The translations under genes and the position numbers were made by a program. A DNA stretch of 64,000 nt from Inonotus obliquus (lineage: Eukaryota > Basidiomycota > Agaricomycetes > Hymenochaetales > Hymenochaetaceae), in assembly GCA_032164295.1 (NCBI GenBank), contig JAJHTX010000003.1, positions 744,001-808,000 of the forward strand, given 5' to 3'. Below are positions 60,850-64,000 of the stretch, piece by piece. How positions within the stretch are numbered: position 1 is the stretch's first letter; the number at the start of each line of letters is the position of its first letter. Below the pieces are notes generated by a model, which saw only the letters and a program-made list of their open reading frames with translations, was not told where the DNA came from and did no database searches.

Positions 60850-62571
60850 TTAATGTCTACTTTCTGAGAGCTTGATGGTGCGAAGCCTTGTTAATATTTC
60901 TTCGACGAAGGCGATACTCTGCTTTTCTGGCTCAATCCCGGCTCTGGCCTCGAATTTCATCTCGAATACGTCGCTTCTTGCAAGTCTAGACGGACTCCCG
61001 AATGTCAAACACGCTACTACCACGTCCTTGAAGAGATCACCCATGATTGGTGGTATCATATCTTCCGCAGCCTCTATCAGAAGGAAGTGCCGAAGCCACA
61101 TCTTGTTTGTATTCGTGGGCTTTCCCTGGGCTTGCGCCTCTCCTCTACACCTCTCTTCGGATAAGTCGACGACGCTTCGGTTTACTTCAAAAAATCCTCC
61201 GGAGCTGGGATTCCAGGAGAATAGCGACTTCCATAGAGCCAACTCGAGTAGGCAAATTCCAAGACTGAAGATATCATCGCGCATTTCATAGCTGAATTGT
61301 CGGCCGTGATACCCGAAGTGGCGTGGGTGTTTATAAAGAACTTCCCAGAGATGGCTTCCTGAAACGGAGTACGTCTGCTTCATCGTCGGTCCTCTGCTGG
61401 TTCTTGATGAATCGAACGCCACGAGGTATGGAATACCAAGCTTGTATGGATAAAGCTGTTTCGGTGGACCAAATGCGCTCTCTGTGATGACTATGGAATC
61501 CGGTCGAATGCTCTTGTGCACGATCCCAAGGGAATGGATTACAAGCACGCTGGTAGCAAGCTTCGTCGCAAAATCGACCCGGTCGTGCAACGAATGCTTT
61601 AGTCTTCCTTCTATGAGTAGACTTCGCAGAGTTCGTGGTGGTGCAACATCGGATGGCACACGAAATATGATTGCATGCACATGCTTATCGAGTTCTGTGT
61701 AACCACAGCTTGGGAGGATTCCGACGCTGGAGCAGAGTAGATAGTCTGTGTCAGTCGTGTCCTCGGAAAAGAGTCTTGCGATGTTCTTCGTTTCCTGCCA
61801 GGCAACTTGCTCTTGATTCTGGCCAGCATAATGCCACATGTTACGCGGGTCGACAATGCATCCGGAATAAGGTCCGCTATCGACGCGATAGATCCCTGTC
61901 GACAGGTTGGAGTCGATACCAGATATTGGCTCCAAAGTTTCCGCATCTATCCAGTTGATCGTCACTTCGGAGGCTGCCCTCTGTTTGGCACGCACGACGA
62001 ACTCGATTGTATCGGACGCTCCATGCGTAGAGTCCCGACCGAGTTGGAGACGATCCGAAGAAAGAATTGCGAAGTTGAGGTCGGTCAACCAATGCTCCAA
62101 ACTCTCCATTGACGAGAAAATCTCCAACTTTCCGGTTATCAAATATTCAACTTCTGCCACTCGTTCTCGTATATACGATGATTTTTTCACATTATGTTTT
62201 GCTTCTTTCCTCCCAAAGCAATTCGAAAGCGACGGAATGAGTCTTTTTGATCTGGGACCCGACGCATCGTCTTTGATCCCCAAACGATTCGTCCAATCAT
62301 CGACAACCCTCAACGTACGGTCCATCGCAAACCTTGCCTGCTGCACTAGACGTGCTATGTACTTCTGTGTCACATCGGGGTAAGATCCAGACTCTTGAAT
62401 GAGGCTCGTGAGATGGCTGAAGCGTTCCGAGTTTGTGATGGCACGTTTCATCAGTTCTTTGTGTGTATCGTCAAGCTCTTTGTATTCCTTGATTTTTTGG
62501 CAAGTTTTCGCAAAGTTGGCAATGTATGATGGAACGTCCAGAAGCGCGGGAATAATCTCTGCACCTGACAT
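60850..62571 (-). CDS. HeLo-like domain plus pseudokinase protein
   Basis: Single exon, 573 aa. Start at Met 62571 (MSGAEIIPALLDVPSYI), favoured over an in-frame upstream Met because that adds an unrelated hydrophobic leader. Residues about 1-200 form a helical bundle (HeLo-like: ALLDVPSYIANFAKTCQKIKEYKELDDTH). Residues about 270-560 are kinase-like: AIIFRVPSD lacks a clear beta-3 Lys, the HRD motif is replaced by HKSIRPDS (His352), DFG is replaced by AFDSSR, and RDDIFSLGICLLELALWKS is a kinase C-lobe helix. Catalysis therefore looks lost. Fungal HeLo domains are membrane-active in regulated cell death, and HeLo-kinase fusions of this pattern are known in ascomycetes. A role like MLKL is an inference. 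Confidence 0.75.
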   Translation of the reverse strand: MSGAEIIPALLDVPSYIANFAKTCQKIKEYKELDDTHKELMKRAITNSERFSHLTSLIQESGSYPDVTQKYIARLVQQARFAMDRTLRVVDDWTNRLGIKDDASGPRSKRLIPSLSNCFGRKEAKHNVKKSSYIRERVAEVEYLITGKLEIFSSMESLEHWLTDLNFAILSSDRLQLGRDSTHGASDTIEFVVRAKQRAASEVTINWIDAETLEPISGIDSNLSTGIYRVDSGPYSGCIVDPRNMWHYAGQNQEQVAWQETKNIARLFSEDTTDTDYLLCSSVGILPSCGYTELDKHVHAIIFRVPSDVAPPRTLRSLLIEGRLKHSLHDRVDFATKLATSVLVIHSLGIVHKSIRPDSIVITESAFGPPKQLYPYKLGIPYLVAFDSSRTSRGPTMKQTYSVSGSHLWEVLYKHPRHFGYHGRQFSYEMRDDIFSLGICLLELALWKSLFSWNPSSGGFFEVNRSVVDLSEERCRGEAQAQGKPTNTNKMWLRHFLLIEAAEDMIPPIMGDLFKDVVVACLTFGSPSRLARSDVFEMKFEARAGIEPEKQSIAFVEEILTRLRTIKLSESRH

Positions 62572-62818
62572 CTGAGTTAGAGGATGAGGCGAGTGGGTAC
62601 GTTTTATGGAGGAGATGAAGATGAAGTTCGAAGTTAACACAGCGACTTGAAAAAGGGACACGTGTTCATAGTAAAGGAAAGTACGAATTGAGATCCCCTC
62701 TTTTAGCATAATAAATCAATGCGCTATTGTAAAGAGACAAGTATAATTGATTAATTACAATTACAACAGCAGAACTCCTAGTATGCTATGCGACAAGAAT
62801 ATGTGCCGTTCATGCTAG
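62572..62818. other. Spacer between pseudokinase and kinase genes
   Basis: 247 bp between the kinase stop (62819) and the start codon of the HeLo-pseudokinase; both genes read leftward. The spacer is AT-rich with no motif identified. Confidence 0.35.
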
Positions 62819-63969
62819 TCAAACCGTATCGTCTCTTCTTAGACGTCTTCGAAGAAGCTGGACAGCATTTCGAGTAGATGCCTCTGGAATGGGGAAAAAG
62901 GTCAGTAAAGTGGGATGAGACTTATGGCTGTAGGACTCACTGGCGACATGTCGAGCGAACGAGATGCTTTCCCACGAAATAGAATTTACGTCCTGAAAAA
63001 ACTTCGTTACTGTTCCAGAAGATTTTTCTTTAAGCCTCCATCTTAAGGTGAACCAGGACTGCCTGGAAACAATGTGGTTGAAGAGAGTGAGCGCTTCTGC
63101 AGCTGTACAACGGTCCATCCAGCTTCTCGCCGTCATCTCCTTTATCAATGGCTCTAGGAACCGTAGGTTATCGTATCTCTGAAACGGAATTATTAGTGGA
63201 TCTGCTGAGGGTGACGAATAACTTGCCTCGAGGAATGTTAGCCTGAACAGATTCCCGAGGATGAAGACATCAACGAGGAACGGATCGTAAGGATCCAAAT
63301 CTGACAACTCTGGTACCTCGTCGTCTTGTCCTTGGATTCCAAGAACTCTCTTGTTGCTCTGTCCAGGTTCGAATCTCGTTGAAATACCGAAATCTATGAA
63401 GTAGTACCAGACGTATGATACGTCTCGGCGACGTTTAGGTTTTGCTAGTTTGATTCCCGATGCATCGAAAATCGATATGGTTGGATGGAAACCCTTGGGA
63501 TATAGCTTATCTGCATCCATCATAATATTCAAATCGGAGCAATCTCTGTGTACGCCAAAGATTAGCACGACTACATACCGATAAGCAGCGGATTTACCGA
63601 TGGGCAACATCCAGCTTATGCATGTAGATACAGCCCTTTGAAATCATCAGGCACGTGTTCAGCAAACAAAAGAAAGTTTAAAGACAGTACCTCGAGAAGT
63701 TGCTTTATAAAGTCTATGACCTCATCAACCGAAAAAAAGTCTGGTATGAAGAATGGTTGGAGAAGCGGAAGGACAATGAAAGTATAGTTCACATCTCCAT
63801 CGTCCAAAAACTCGTCAAGTAGAGGAACGGTATGATTAGAGGGGTCTACGAGTCTCTCCTCGTCTGAGAGGTAGCGTAAAATGGCGAGCTCTCTGCTTTT
63901 AGTAGCAATGCGTTTCAGGAATACTCTCCGTCCATCCGAAATTCGAACTGCATCGATCGTCACAGAGTT
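62819..63969 (-). CDS. Protein kinase, 5' end beyond window
   Basis: Five visible minus-strand exons (63969-63691, 63635-63598, 63545-63227, 63178-62941, 62883-62819). Visible motifs: beta-3 RRVFLKRI with its Lys, YMHKLDVAHRDCSDLN (HRD loop with Asp), YYFIDFGISTRF (DFG), and VPELSDLDPYDPFLVDVFILGNL. All three are intact, so an active Ser/Thr-type kinase is likely. The exon at 63969 starts at an acceptor (ATTAG), so the N-terminus lies outside. The intron at 63179-63226 has a GCAAGT donor and a length that is a multiple of 3. It belongs to a large Agaricomycetes kinase family with unknown targets; a decayed relative lies at 47150-48042. Confidence 0.85.
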
Positions 63970-64000
63970 CTAATCGTGATGTTAGTTTCTTGAATATCAA

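Overview
The window is genomic DNA of a filamentous fungus, almost certainly a mushroom-forming basidiomycete (Agaricomycetes). The genes are cut by many 46-77 nt GT-AG introns with a few GC-AG ones, and the gene content fits: a DUF6533 membrane protein, a NACHT-WD40 NLR, a thaumatin-like protein, GMC and FAD oxidoreductases, paired P450s, a pogo element and a Tad1-like LINE. Exon models were built by hand from open frames and splice signals. Where a full exon chain is given, its length is a multiple of three.

Layout. 1-2660 is a rearranged LTR retroelement (minus strand) with local tandem duplications, followed by low-complexity and AT-rich repeats. 3020-5494 is an intact pogo-type DNA transposon. 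6667-8860 encodes a PA-clan (trypsin-fold) protease-like protein. 10477-12310 (minus) is a DAO-family FAD oxidoreductase, divergently arranged with an IBtk-like ankyrin/RCC1/BTB protein (12690-17532). 18269-20467 is a secreted GMC oxidoreductase and 22751-24006 a thaumatin-like protein.

24615-33881 holds two paralogous P450s with matching exon structure, separated by a DUF6533 membrane protein (27790-29393) and a 1,090 bp foldback element (29509-30598). The second P450 is split in exon 1 by a 672 bp hAT-type MITE with a clean 8 bp target duplication. 34169-36829 is a single-exon cellular reverse transcriptase resembling the rvt family. 37008-38839 (minus) is a salicylate-hydroxylase-type monooxygenase.

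41132-45176 is a full NACHT-WD40 NLR with a possibly C2-like N-terminus. 47150-48042 is a decayed protein kinase whose 3' part carries a truncated LINE, which itself carries a solo LTR. 50140-51420 is a GGTAC-rich repeat field. A dispersed repeat, with one copy carrying a ubiquitin-like fragment, lies at 39181-39411 and 51668-52040. 52367-60336 is a long but inactivated Tad1/I-like LINE with its own LTR-like insertion. 60850-62571 (minus) is a HeLo-like plus pseudokinase protein, architecturally reminiscent of MLKL, followed by a protein kinase (62819-63969, minus) that runs off the window and is related to the decayed kinase.

The left 38 kb is mostly oxidative or extracellular metabolism genes (two P450s, two FAD enzymes, a GMC oxidase). 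The right 24 kb looks like a fast-evolving non-self recognition and cell-death neighbourhood (NLR, HeLo-pseudokinase, kinase family) packed with nested transposons. A shared function for the metabolic genes or for the death-related genes is inference from proximity only.
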